Positions 24,901-37,150 of a stretch of DNA of 64,000 bases are shown here, one piece after another. The first letter of the stretch is position 1; each line of letters starts with the position of its first letter. The position numbers were made by a program, and so were the translations under genes. The notes under the pieces were generated by a model that searched no databases, had not been told where the DNA came from, and saw only the letters and a program-made list of their open reading frames with translations. The DNA is from Lepeophtheirus salmonis (taxonomy: Eukaryota > Arthropoda > Copepoda > Siphonostomatoida > Caligidae), in contig NC_052134.2 of NCBI RefSeq assembly GCF_016086655.4, positions 1,550,001 through 1,614,000 on the forward strand, read 5' to 3'.

Positions 24901-25344
24901 CATAATTTTATGGAAAAAAAAACACCCTTTTATTAGATTCAAATAGTCGAATATATACCTAATAAAGAGGCTTAAGATAGGCTTGATATTGGAATTTAAT
25001 CATTTCTTTAAACCCGTGATTACTGAATTTCACAGGTCGAATTGTTTTATATGGGTATTTCTTTTATTATTAAAATCAAATAAATACTGTTTTTCCAAAA
25101 ACAAAAGAAAAAAATATAACAAGTGGGCTTTTAAACTTATGTTATCTCATTGTTCTAAGTTATAAGTTCTTCTGCCACATTAAAGAGGGCGAACTTGAGT
25201 ATTATATGGTCTACCCTACATTAGAGTAGGATCTGTCATACAAATTTCCAATTCAATTCCCCCTTCTCCTTTCTGTGTTAAGGAATGATTTGTTAGTCCT
25301 ACCGTCCTAGACATAATAATAATGTATAATACTGGAGTATTATA
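21963..25344. other. AT-rich intergenic DNA
   Basis: Apart from the small repeat at 22500-22580 and a run of 19 T at 22964-22982, nothing can be supported. No splice-bounded exon or RNA gene was seen. Confidence 0.4.
22500..22580 (-). repeat. Short hairpin-forming repeat, family D, copy 1
   Basis: On minus the unit reads TTGGTCAAATGGAGTTGCAC, then TGATTAAGTATTCG, and ends with ATTACATTCCATCTGAC. It matches 44074-44152 and 48630-48706 block by block. ATGGAGTTGCAC near one end and a CCAT-CTGA block near the other are partial inverses, so the unit of about 80 bp could fold back. Confidence 0.5.
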
Positions 25345-25570
25345 CGTTTGAGCTAGACAGCTCTTACTTTAAACTTAAGAAATATTGTATCTTTGAAAGA
25401 CATCATGCTGAAAAGCTGAGAGGACGTAGTTAGTAACCATGTCAATTCAGCTGTTTTAGTTACCATAATAGACCAATAACCCAGTCCTTCCCAGGACTTA
25501 GAAATTTTATTAAGACCGGACTGATCGGACTGCAGTCTTTTTAGTATTTTTAGACCCATTCTACCTTACC
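25345..25570 (+). repeat. Dispersed GGTCC-rich repeat, family E, copy 1
   Basis: It contains the family core GACGTAGTTAGTAACCATGT at 25423 followed by CAGCTGTTTTAGTTAC, and downstream AGTCCTTCCCAGGACT and GACCGGACTGATCGGACTG. The same order of blocks occurs at 53.0-53.3 kb and, inverted, at 29.4 kb. No coding frame is credited; the minus-strand open frame at 25353-25559 is incidental. Confidence 0.6.
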
Positions 25571-26352
25571 GACTGTAGGCTATGTATAGAGGAATGTCAT
25601 TAATAAAAATAGCAAATGGCACATATTTATTACATTGATAATATCTACAAATAAATTGACTCTTTTAATCCATGTTTTAACGCATGTTTTCAAGTATTTA
25701 TAAACTCAATTTATGGTAGTTGCATGAGTCCTACTAGAGCCATATTCATTTTAATTATTTTCGTTTGCATGATACACAATTTGATAAAATATAACTAGTC
25801 ACATATATTTTTGCATTTGGAAAGAGAGAAGAACAAAAAAAAACAATGTTTGAGTTAAGCAAATGTATACATACATCTGCTCATAATAATTATGTTCTAA
25901 CTTCTTTCATAATAGATAAATCATCGTGCTAATTTGTACTGACATATTTTGTATAGGTACATACACATTTACACCCGTATTTTCATACCTCCAAATGTAT
26001 GGCAGCTACATAATAACTTTTAGGCATTACACAAAAATATACACACGAGCACTTAGATGTGAAAACTTTACTATGTCAATAGCATAATTGCAGACCCTCA
26101 ATTTTTTGTAGGGGTTCATATGAATATGCAAATCTATTTAAACCCTTTTTTTCTTTGTATTATCGTTAAATACAGTGTTACAGTGTTTTAAGTAGTTAAA
26201 GAAGGGAAACTGAATAAACGAAGGCTTATTGCAGGTGACTGCTGAAACCAAGTTTCTTACATTATTACAATTTCATATTAGAAAACTAAACATGGGCGCT
26301 TAGTGCGGTAACTTGCTTAAAAGAGGTGACTATTAAACCAAGTTAAACTGTA
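25571..26352. other. AT-rich intergenic DNA
   Basis: No gene. A short direct repeat (GGTGACTGCTGAAACCAAGT near 26235 and GGTGACTATTAAACCAAGTT near 26325) lies at the right edge, just before the mariner remnant. Confidence 0.4.
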
Positions 26353-26934
26353 CAGGGTACACAAGATATATTTACCCCAAAAATGACTGTTTTCCGACAG
26401 AATTTTCACAGATAGAAAAAAACAAAACAGATTATTAAATTTTGAAAGATTCAGATATATTTTATTCAATTAAATCACCACCAGCCTCAATTTTCAGTCT
26501 TCTTACGAGGTAGAAAGCCTGAGCAGGCCCTCATCACTTGGTCCTTTGGGAAATCCTCAAATTATTTCTTGATCCAACAGATAAGTTCGCCTCTGGTGTT
26601 GCAGGAAATTCGGTTGGTTTTTTATAGGATCACGGCAATTCTAAAAAAAATACGGCGGATTCATATCGGGCGACTTTAAAGGTCAAAATTACAGCGACAT
26701 GAAGTTGTCAAAACCACCTTTAGAGGCCTCAAACTCCCTCCTAATCTTACAAACGAACGCCCCACTCAAACTTCTCTTCAAATTTATAGGCAAATACTTT
26801 TCAGGGTGATTAACCTTATAATACTAGAAACCTGTATCCAAAGGCTTAAGCGCTCGCTTCAAATGGGAGTAGAAACACGGATAAATTACTAAATGATATA
26901 ACATAAGTTCAATGGCCCATTGGTCGACCCTTTG
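26353..26934 (-). mobile_element. Truncated mariner-like element (family F)
   Basis: The left end CAGGGTACACAAG is preceded by TA. The right side ends GGTCGACCCTTTG followed by TA, a weak inverse. On minus, the C-terminal part of a transposase is readable to TAA at 26462-26464: SPDMNPPYFF (third catalytic-Asp region, with the usual final Asp replaced by Tyr), ELICWIKK, FEDFPKDQVMRA and RLKIEAGGDLIE. The N-terminal two thirds are missing or unrecognisable. The family differs from the others in the window by its ends. The right boundary is uncertain. Confidence 0.55.
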
Positions 26935-29426
26935 TATTTTTTTTTTTTGTTGTTGGAAAAAGAGTATTTATTAGATTTTAATTATAAAATATATTTCTAT
27001 GTAACTTAAAAATCGGAACTCTGAAACTCATAAATCACAGTTTTTATAGAATTATTATTAAATTCCAATATCAAATATATCAAAGGGTCCTTTTTTTGGT
27101 ATAAGTATGCATTTGACTATTTGAATCTAATAAATGGTGTTTTTTTTCTTCATAAGAGTATGACATTTGGGTGATAAATGGCCTTACAAACAAAATGATG
27201 TTATTTCATTGTAGTCATTCCTCAGTTCCTTTATCCCACTTGTAGCAGGTGTGCTTGAGCAGTCGCTTACAAGTTTCTAGTGGTATATGGAATAACCATT
27301 CCCAAAATTAAAATAGAAGTTTTGGAAATATAAAACTTATTTTATTATTTAGTAGATATTATACTATGAGCCTTAGCGAAGAAATTGTATTATTTTTTAC
27401 CCTCATATTTATACCTGCAAATTTATTAGGTAAAACAGTAGCTAGAGGAAAAATATTAATGTATTTAGACTATAGATAATATATAATTTATATGTTAAAT
27501 TATTTTTAAACAAGACATGTTTTATCAAAATAAGACATATTCCAATCTACTTCAATATCCTTTTTTTCATATTCATCGTTGAAATAGACAAATAATATGA
27601 ACACATAGAAAAAATATTCTTTGACAATCAATTCCACAATTTTTGAGGCACAAGATTTACATTACCAGAGTATATAAATCTCTAGGGTGGATGAACACCC
27701 CACGGAAGTAATATAAGTTTTATTTTCTAAATTATATTAAAATAAGTTATTAGCAAAAAGCAATATTCAGATGGTGAACCAATTAAATATTTTCAATTTT
27801 CTTCTTTATTTTGGATAACCCTGGAAACTCACAAATTTTTTTGTCGTTGTATTTTTTTTTACTAAGAACTGACTATAGTACTCTGCAAAATTAGAATATC
27901 GTGCTCTACGTGTAGCCTTGAGTTGCATTTTTCCTACAATAATCATGTTTAAAAAAATTATAGATAATTCCTTTTTTTGAGAGGATTTGTCACATGAAAA
28001 ACTAGTTTGTCAAAGGAAATGAGTTACACGCATGGTAATAATTTAGTACAAATACAAAGTCAAGTGCCGATCGTAGCAATTAGTAAAACTACATTTCTCT
28101 ATTCAGTCATCAATCAAGTAAGATTTCAGTATACTTTAATACATAATTGTTAGGCACTTTGAAATGTGTAATTAAATAGCTTTCATGGTCTTTTTTTTTC
28201 ACTTAGAAAAATATGCTGCGTGAATATGCTGAATCAATAAAATTAAATTTTTGTAAGAAAAGTTCCAAAAAAAATTATATACCATTATGAATACTTTTAT
28301 GTTTTTAAAGCGACAATCAAATTATGCATATTTAAATACTAAGCTTCACGTCTTCAAACTATTTTCTTTCAATACATATATATATATATATATTTTCCTA
28401 GAGTCGAAAAAGTAGATTTTCAAAAATATTTATTGATGCTTATACTTTTTCAGGAAAGCTTTTGGTCGTTTAAAGTTATCAAAGGGACATTTTTGGGTTT
28501 AGAACTCATGGCATTTAAGATTCAAAGTTAAAGCTATGGGTTAAATGTTGCAGTATTAATAGACAATGAGCTTTAATTATGAATAACAAGTTAATTAAGA
28601 TGTTAGTCATGCAATTAAAGTAAAATTCTTGTATTTGCTAAAAATAAAAGTTAAAATTTACTAATTACATAGAAAAATATATACTTAAAAAAGGAAAAAT
28701 CCATGATGCCATGATGTTTTACATAATTTATAGCAACATGGACCTTGAATGCCTTCAATTTTTGAATAATAAATTAGGGTGTATGGATCATTAGACCAAA
28801 CTATGGTTAGACAACAAACTAACCAAGTGATAATTACATTAAAACCGTAAGAGTAGTTTAACCCTCCTCATTTCGTTTGTCTTTCTATGTTAATTAAAGA
28901 GTATTTTTCTCCACAGCCGTGCAATTCTGTATTTTATATAACTGAGTAGGAAGCGTATAAATCTTTATTTAAAGGTGGATTTAACACAATTGAAAGAAGA
29001 TTTTTGCACACGGATTTTAATATATCTACCATAATGAATAGTTACTAATTGCTATTGTTGTCTGTTGCAAAAAGTGGGCTTGTTCATTCATTGGATGCTT
29101 AATTGCCCATTGGCTCATGAATGAGTAATATAAGTGGGTATTTGTAGAGCTTATAACCTCACAAACGCTAATGGATTTTTTTTCCTTGCTTATTTAATAG
29201 GTTGGAGTAGTACTCGAAACTATATGTATAGTAGTACATTAATTTCACGTTCATAAAAAAAGAAATGAATGTTTTGAAAATGAGGTTTGCTATTTTATGA
29301 GAATATTTATGTAGAGGCCTACATAAAAACATAGCAATATCATTTATCTTTTAATTAGCTGAGTTTGTAACATTACCCATGCATTCAAATATAAAGTAAA
29401 CTGCTTTATTCCAAAAACAGTTTACT
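26935..29426. other. AT-rich intergenic DNA
   Basis: Nothing supportable except an alternating TA microsatellite at about 28376-28392. Confidence 0.4.
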
Positions 29427-30172
29427 AGAGTTGGATCGGTCTAAATAAAAATGAAATATCCAATCAGTCCTCTCCTGACTAATTTTGCCAGTCCTTATCT
29501 GTCTTTTGTGTTAACTACAACAGCTGAAATGAGGTAGTTAATAACTACGTCATTTAAGCCTTTAGAATTGTATCCTAACTTCTTTCAAAAAGACGAGATA
29601 TTTGAAGTTTAAAATAGAAGGTGTGAGACTATAAGGTATCATACTCAAATATTAGTCATTATTATCTTCCTTTTTATATCCTTCAAGTATGTATAATTAG
29701 GAGTTAAGAAAAGTAAAATATAGCTGTGCCCGTAGAACTAAATGACCAATCCTTTGGACTCTTGTTGTATCGATCAATATATAGGACCGATTACCGCGGT
29801 CCAGTGCAGTCCCCTCCCATTCAGTCCAATCCCACTTACCGTTCCTTAAAAAAAGTTAAGATTCATCTACTATGACGTCATTGAAGTTTATATAACAAAG
29901 TACAAATATAGGATGTTCATAATACTTTGTATTACATTGAAAATAAGATTATTTTTGCAAGATATGCACAATGATATATTTAATAAAAATTCAAAAGTCT
30001 GACATTGAAGGACTGGTTCCACGAACTGGCGGTCCTAAGGACCGGCTTTAAGAATGTATCGAATAACTAAGAATCGACACAACAATACGTAGAACTGATG
30101 AATGGTAAAAAAGGCGGGACCGATTAGAAAAAAGACTCATTTGAAGTGTAGTCCTAGAACCGATCCAACACT
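29427..30172. mobile_element. Family E element with inverted GTTGGATCGGT ends
   Basis: GTTGGATCGGTCTA at about 29431 and its inverse, TAGAACCGATCCAAC, at about 30150-30165 frame a 745-bp segment. Inside are the palindrome core (29531-29551), several AGTCC and GGTCC strings, and CGGTCCTAAGGACCG at about 30031, itself a palindrome. The sequence has no coding frame, so it behaves like a non-autonomous DNA element or a composite of two inverted repeat units. Target-site duplications are not clear. Confidence 0.5.
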
Positions 30173-32455
30173 AATATTGGGTAAAGAAAGTTTTTGACTA
30201 TCTTAAATATGTATGGACTCAATGAAAATTAAGAGTAAGTTGGAAGTTTTAAAACTTTATAATACTGGTTATGTGTAAATGAAAAAACAAACAGCTAATG
30301 TGTATATATTAGTATTATTTATTCCTTAGGGTTTAAAAAAAAACACTTTAAAGTTTCGACGAATATACTCGTATTTTATGAAAAAGTTTGATTGATAGTT
30401 TATTTTTATTTATACTTCTTACACTTAAACCAATAGGTAAAAGAGCCTTAAACAAATATATAAATTATTAATCTACTAATTGACTTTTCAAAAATGTAAA
30501 ATATGATTTAACTAACTGTATATCATTAAATATAAAAAACTTAATCACAAGATGGATTTGTATCCTATAACCTATAGAAAGTTAATGCGTGTTCAGAATT
30601 ATTTGATTTTATTTTTTTTTAAAAACCAATAAAATAAATTATTTATTTTATTGACTTTTTGGTAGAAATTGATTTTTTTTGTAGTGTTTTTATTCATGGT
30701 TATTTAAAATTGAAAAGGATGATTATTGGTTTATAATTTTTCAAAAACAAAGCAAAATAAAAAACCTAACTTTCTCACTTTTTTGACGAGGCAATACGTT
30801 TGCAACACTAGAAGCTCATATGTTTAAAATCCAATGATCCCTTGAAAATATATTTGTGAATGCGTTCATTTAGTTCTTGAGACAAATAAAAATTTCAAAC
30901 TGCTAATATCGAAATTACTAAAACTCGTGTATTATAAATGAAACGTATGGCGAAACAGAGTTAAACTTAATTGTACATTTTTAAAATATATTTTAATATA
31001 GGTTTTTGTACAAAAAAGTCGTTCAGAGAAGGCTTTAGTCAAAAAAACAAAAACTTCAAAATAAGTTATAGAATATTTGAGGTCTGAATTGATGTATATA
31101 CATAAAATTTTTTAGTATTTGATGCAATCCTAGGGATTGTTTCTGGATTTGAAGAAAGAAAAAAATACCAAGAAGTATAATTCTTTACATAATTATTATT
31201 TTTTTGAATGGCTTACAAAAGTCGATAAATTAATTCATGTGAACAATTAGTTGACTTGAAGCATTAATTAAGTTACTAACAGCAGATTTATTCAGACTTT
31301 ATAGAGCAAGTTAAATGTTCTAATACAAAAAAGTAATTTTCTTATTTTAAATCCCTGAAGGAATTCATAATTTTATCCTAGGAATGTTTGAATAAACATG
31401 ATTCAAAAGAATAAAGGTAATTATGAAATGTCAAATTCTTTTTTTATTAGTTAGTGCAAAGTAATGTTTGAATTTGAAAGTATTTTAGATGAAATAATCC
31501 ATAGACATATGTATGTATACTTGACTTTTAAACTAACAAATGTCATCCATGAATAATTAATGAGTATAAATAATAAATATTAATCGTTACGTTTTATCGT
31601 TTCATGTTATGTTTAACTTCTATAAAAATTTCTATTTAAAAGTATTTTTATCGCATCAAATATATTATTTATCTCATAATAAATGATACAGCCAGGGTTA
31701 TTTGAATTTTGTTCATTTCTAATTAATGTTTAAAATATAAGAATATATATTATTAGATCTATTCAAAAATATAAATGTATTGAATTTTGATATGTTTTTG
31801 TAATTTTTTTCCCATGCTCTAAGATGTGAGAATCTTGAAAATATTTTTTGTATGAATCTGAATATTTCATACTCCTTACTTCATTTCTGATGGTTTTGGG
31901 TAGATTTTTGAATAAAAACATAGATAAAACACAGGATTAAATGTCAAAAAAGACATTCAACCAAAATATGGGGTTTTTTTTCATACTTTTTTATGTTATT
32001 TTATCCGCGATTAAGGTTAAAAAAACAATTAGGTACAGGACGGCAATTTTTGTCTCATCTATCAATATTATTTTCTCTTATACTTAACCATTTTTTTAGG
32101 AAAAAAGATATTAAATTTTCGAAATATTGTAATCTTACCTACATTTCTTATTGATGATAATTTTTCTTATACCGATTTGAAAATCAGAATGAAATATCCT
32201 TTACATTATTTTATATATTTTTTTAGACTTATATTACTCCAAAAGTAATGATATGCGATTCTGCTGATTGTTTTGGACTATCTGACAAGACATTGTCAGA
32301 TACGTTTTTGTAACTTTAAAATCTGGAGAGGTTAATTTAGATCCTTTCATTATATCTACGTCAACTAGCCGTTGAAACTAGATGATCTCCATACATTAAA
32401 TCAATTAAAGGTACTTGTAATCATTCTCTGGAGATCCTCCTCGACTACAATGGGA
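30173..32455. other. AT-rich intergenic DNA
   Basis: No supported feature on either strand. Confidence 0.45.
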
Positions 32456-33345
32456 CAGCAAAATGTTGAGAAATTTTCATAGAGCCTACAATAAAATTTA
32501 AGCAGTTCTTGTGTTGGAAATACCAGTGATTAGCAGCTCAAGAGAAGAATACCAAGCCAATGCACTAATAGATCTATTAGAGACCTGGAAATTCATGGAT
32601 AAAATTACTTGCCTGGTGTTCGACAACAATAATAGTATTAATGGAATTCAAAAAGGATCTGCTAAGTTTATCGAAAACAAATTAGATACAAAGTTATTTT
32701 ATCTAGTATTTAGACAACATTGAAAAGTTGTTTAGTAAAGCTTAGTGTCCAGAAGGTTCCTGATTCAGACATTTCAAGGACAATTGGAGTAACTTGAATA
32801 AAGAATAGCCAAAAGTCTCACTAGTAAAAGATTATGGTTGAAAGGGCAAATTGTTTAAAGATGTTAGATAAAATTTTAAAATCAGACTAATTTCCAAGAG
32901 CTCACTACCAAAATTCGCAGAACTCACTACATAGTAGCACTCCTCCTCGAGGTATTCACTGCAAAAAATAAGGAGTAGTCATTCATCAAGGATGATGGAT
33001 GACCTAAAATATACACTCCAAAAATATATTTTTATTTAATGAGGAAATGAAATATTATGAAGACACAATAAAAAAGCGGTTTTGTTCGCTCTATTCAGCA
33101 ATTTTATAGTTGATGATCAAAAAATGAATATTATCCTCAAATATATACTCTACAAAAATGAACCTGACAGCTTTAAAAGAGGCAATCCTATATTTTATGT
33201 AATAGCTCAAAAAACTAAATTCAATAGTTTTATTGTCTAGAATTGCATCATTTTTTTGCCATACTGAATATAGAGTAAGATGTCCTTCAAGAACTTGTTG
33301 TCATATGGTCAGGATATGAAGAAGAAATGAAAGCAAATCTTTTAT
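32456..33345 (+). pseudogene. Pseudogene of a transposon-like repeat protein
   Basis: A frame reads WDSKMLRNFHRAYNKI, a stop, AVLVLEIPVISSSREE, YQANALIDLLETWKFMDKI, CLVFDNNNSINGIQKGSAKF, IENKLDTKLFYLVFRQH. I recall a repeat-encoded protein family in invertebrates with the order WDGK / GTG-QA-A---L--W / FDTT-SNTG-GAC / RHH, probably derived from an hAT-like transposase (RNase-H-like fold). Later blocks in other frames, such as FKDNWSNLNK, KVSLVKDYG and RGNPIFYVIAQKTKFNSF, extend the match to about 33.3 kb. Stops and shifts are frequent, so the copy is dead. Family assignment is from memory of the motif order only. Confidence 0.45.
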
Positions 33346-34474
33346 ATTTTTTGTCATTTTTACGTTTTTATATAAAGAAGTTAAGAAAATATATTTCAAA
33401 ATATTTTGTTCTCCGATTTTTAAATTAGTATTACATAACTTATAAAAATAAGAAAATGACGGTAACTTATAATTTTTAAAGAGGGTTTATATCTTTTTTC
33501 CAAATTATGGGTAAATATAAGAGAAAATCACATTGCAAAATGTGAATATACATTTTTAGTACTGACATTAGTGCAATTTTGATACTTTGGTAATAAATAT
33601 AAAAAAAAATATTATTCGAAAATAATTATACTTTAGTTTAATGTCTTTTTTGGGCATTCAGTCTTGTATTTTATCTATACTTTTTGTCGAAAAACTACCC
33701 AAAATCCTCAAAATATGTATTTGGGAAAAACTTTAAGATAGACTATAGAACATATTTCGATCCATCTAAAATTTATATTTTAGCTTCTAACATCTGAAAG
33801 CATAGGAAAAAATGTGAAAATATATTAACATTGAAAAAAGTACATTTTTCAATAGGTCTAATATATGAATTTTTACAAACTTTGCAAAAAAAAACTCCAT
33901 TTACAATATATATGATGTTTTAAATTAACATAATTAATATTTAATTCAATTATATTAACTTTAAGCTATTAGCTTAATGAAGAGATTTTTATGTTGTTGT
34001 TTTTTCAATCCTAATTTAAAGTTTGTTTCTTTTAAAAAAAAAACTTTCTTGACATACTTTCTTAAATTATTAAAAAATACTTTAAGAATATTTTCTTTCC
34101 CCCTGATACTAAAAATAAGTTTCTTAGCATCATTATAATGACATTAAAAACACTTAAAGTGATACAAATAGCTAATAACTATTTAATTTAAATTTTTATT
34201 TATGAGTATAATGTATATACCTAAGTAAATTTGTAAGTCTCCAGATTTGATTATGCTAAGTTTTGTTCATTCTCACTAAATTAGGTAGGTCGGTACTTTA
34301 TTCACCTTTGATGATTTTAGAAGAGATTTTTAAATCTATTTTATCAACGTATATCTTCATTTGTAGCCCATAAATTAGTTATGCAACTACTTGAAAAAAA
34401 ACTGAAAATTAAACGAACTACAGCCAAGGTGAATAGAAATACAAAGTTAGAACATCATCTAATCGGGCTTCCTA
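33346..34474. other. AT-rich intergenic DNA
   Basis: Nothing supportable was found. Confidence 0.45.
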
Positions 34475-34665
34475 GAATTTTCAATCTGATGTATTGTACC
34501 GACTGCTGGGCAAGACAGGCAGATTTTGACAAAACATACAATCACTCATAGTTTATGACGTCACAATCACTCGAATTTTCAATTTAATGTATCGTACCGA
34601 CTGCTGGGCAGGAAAAACAGATTTGGACAACACACAACCACTCATCTACTATGACCTCAATATCA
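34475..34665 (+). repeat. Tandem duplication, two units of about 98 bp
   Basis: Unit 1 starts at 34475 (GAATTTTCAATCTGATGTAT) and unit 2 at 34573 (GAATTTTCAATTTAATGTAT). Both contain TACCGACTGCTGGGCA, then CAGATTT-GACAA, then CACTCAT, then TATGAC-TCA. The last block resembles TCATCTACTATGACGTCATT in the family E element near 29.87 kb, so the unit may derive from that family. Confidence 0.75.
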
Positions 34666-35094
34666 AATGCGTGTTACAAGTCAAACATATGTCGTACATG
34701 CGCTATGGCATAACCTTATATTTCTATTAACCTTGTGTACAGCAATGCTCCAAATAGTGTATGTAGATAATTCGAGTAGAATATATTTATTACAATGTGC
34801 TAAATTAAGAGTTTTGGCTTTTTGCATATACATGTTGGATTATATTTTAATGACTTTGCCTGAAAAAATGTGCATGCAACAAGTTTTCATCACTCTCCTT
34901 ACTTTCGGAAAGATCACTGAACTTACTTACATCGAGGAAACATTTCTCTGAAAAGAACTATAATATGAATAGTCACTTATATTAATTTGACTAAAAAAAA
35001 TTGGATTATTCTCGATACAAATGAAAGAATTTAAAAAAAAAAATTAAGATTCGTTTTTGGGTATTGCTATTTTGAACATAAATTTATAACCAAT
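34666..35094. other. AT-rich DNA with an uncredited open frame
   Basis: A 94-codon plus-strand frame (34667-34951) is open. It is rich in Leu, Ile, Met and Cys, has no flanking signals and matches nothing I know, so I do not call it a gene. Confidence 0.35.
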
Positions 35095-35578
35095 TTGCAA
35101 TAGATGATGCTAACAGAAACAAAAAACATTGATGGCCAGATGATTTCAAGTACTTATATGAATCATGCAAGGTCCATGGTCATTATAAAACAACTTCTCA
35201 TTGGCCTCAAATCAATTGAAAGATGTTTCTGAACTTACATCATACACGATGGAATTTTGGTTTTTTTTCCTATTGCCAGAGAGTCCATATTATCTAAGTT
35301 AAAGGAAGTGATTTCATCTTTACTTTTTGGGCAGATGATTAGTTTTAGAATCACAATTAAAGTCATCAACTTTTCTGGAATTGTTTACTTCACTTCTATG
35401 TGATTTATCAATAAAAAGCCTGAAAATCCATTCCAAATATGATAAATATATGAATGACACTTTCAGATCATTCCAAAATACCAATAAGGCTGTGAAACCT
35501 ACGGAGGAGATACATCAAGGTTCAAAAATAGAGGAATGTTTAAATTTAAAGTTCATTGGAAAAGATAAACTTAAATAA
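35095..35578 (+). pseudogene. Degenerate coding remnant, possibly hAT-like
   Basis: Protein-like blocks follow each other on plus with stops and one shift: WPDDFKYLYESCKVHGHYKT, KMFLNLHHTRWNFGFFSYC, ARESILSKLKEVISSLLFGQ, then a frame of about 80 codons (about 35340 to TAA 35576) with LESQLKSSTFLELF, KIHSKYDKYMNDTFRSFQNT, EEIHQGSKIEECLNLKFIGK. The T-R-W-N motif is a landmark of hAT-superfamily transposases, which makes that class the best guess. No BED zinc finger or C-terminal dimerisation motif was recognised. Not a working gene. Confidence 0.4.
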
Positions 35579-35724
35579 TGCAATTTTTACCCCAGCAAAT
35601 AATTTATCTCTATTATTTATTTAAAAAACCTTTAAATAATCATTTAAAAAAATATTCTTAAACATCACATAAAAGTCCCTTGTTTGAGAGTAATCTCACA
35701 TAAATAAAATAATTGGTATTACCC

Positions 35725-35800
35725 ATTACTTTTTTTATTTTTGTTTAAGATTGTTTTAATGCGGACGTACCACATGTGTATTTGAGATCTTATGCTGGTG
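35725..35800 (+). repeat. Fragment of family A (right end)
   Basis: ATTTTTGTTTAAGATTG followed by a TACCACA block matches the right end of the copies at 2.9 and 8.95 kb. The left part is not recognisable here. Confidence 0.4.
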
Positions 35801-36765
35801 TTTTTTTTTGTGCATGCATCACCTCCTCATCTACATATATATTTATGTATCCCTAACATAAAGTTGTTTTTCTCGTTCTTTTAATTTTTCATTACAACTT
35901 TTCGTTTGCCTCGAGTTAATGTTTTGCATTGAAGATCATTATTTATGTTCCTAAAATATAATGAAAATATGTAACATATATTCTATAAGATTAAAAACCT
36001 TACATCTATAAAAGTATAATTTATTATTTGAATAATGCTCTCGTTTTGAAAAGAAATTGTCGTTTAGATCATCCTTGTTCAAAAGATATGCCGACGAGAG
36101 CTAATCAAAAATCTTTACCTTCTTAAATTTCCAACTCTTTTACACATTAAAGACTTTCATAACTACGACTAAACAAAAAAAAGTTGATGCATTTAAAACC
36201 AGACTAATGTTATAAAATTATAATTTGATGATATTTGTAGACATGCAAAATAAAGATGCCCTAGCCAATCAAAAGTCATTTCATTGAATTGAAAGATAAT
36301 AAAAATATATTAGAATTAGAAGTATTAGAAATTCATTTTGATGTCTTAAATAAAGTACCCATTTAAAAAATGGCAATTTATGCATTTTAAATAACATAAA
36401 TAATTACAAAGGAATTTAAATTTTCTTCCATTTAGGTTACTATTTTAATAACAAATTTAGCTTCAAATGTTTAACACTAAGCACGTGAAACACAAGCAGT
36501 TTGTGACCATCCCCACCACGAAGTATCAGGTCATCAATTTAACGTCACAATCAAAAGATATATTTATACTAAAACAATTTATACTTTTTAACTAATAAGT
36601 ACTTCATTGGTTCCAAACTTTCTTAGAATCACTAGAACTCACTCCAATATCATACGTCATTGAGTTAATACAGACACCAAAATTACAAAACAGATAAAAA
36701 GAAGTCAGTAGTACGCTTTACAAGGAATTTTTTGCATGCCTTGCCAAAACAATTATCCTGTAATA
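35801..36765. other. AT-rich intergenic DNA
   Basis: Nothing supportable was found. Confidence 0.45.
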
Positions 36766-37150
36766 GTTATGTTGTATCGTTCCTTATTCTTTCGATTTAG
36801 TCAAGTCTAAGGACAGGTCCTATTAATCCTGAGGACTCTTGTTACCAGTCCTTCACTGTTGGTCTTGGAATTTTTAATAAGAATATGGACGCGAAATGAG
36901 ATATATATACTAAGAATATTCAAGATATATTGCAAAAAATACACACATTTTCATTATAATAAAATATAAAATGAACATATGATGTTTTTACTGACTGTTA
37001 TAAATTACTCTATTTTATAGCAAAATAATTAAATAAAGAAAAAACACCCTCAACGACATCATGAGGGATTGATTTTACCTTCTTGGCGGACTGAAAAGTG
37101 GAAATGGGCTGAACTGCGGTCCTAAATAAGGATTGGCACAAAACTAAGTC
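36766..37150. repeat. Family E repeat, copy at 36.8 kb
   Basis: ACCAGTCCTTCACTGTTGGT and the following GAATTTTTAATAA match the minus-strand sequence near 30.0 kb (ACCAGTCCTTCAATGTCAG, GAATTTTTATTAA). Other family strings are GACAGGTCC, GAACTGCGGTCCTAA and GGATTGG. The left end GTTGTATCGTTCC is a diverged form of the GTTGGATCGGT end. No coding frame. Confidence 0.5.

Noticed and set aside
34667..34951. 94-codon open frame on plus
   Set aside because: Ile/Leu/Met/Cys-rich composition, no upstream signal, no splice context and no recognised motif; compatible with chance in AT-rich DNA.
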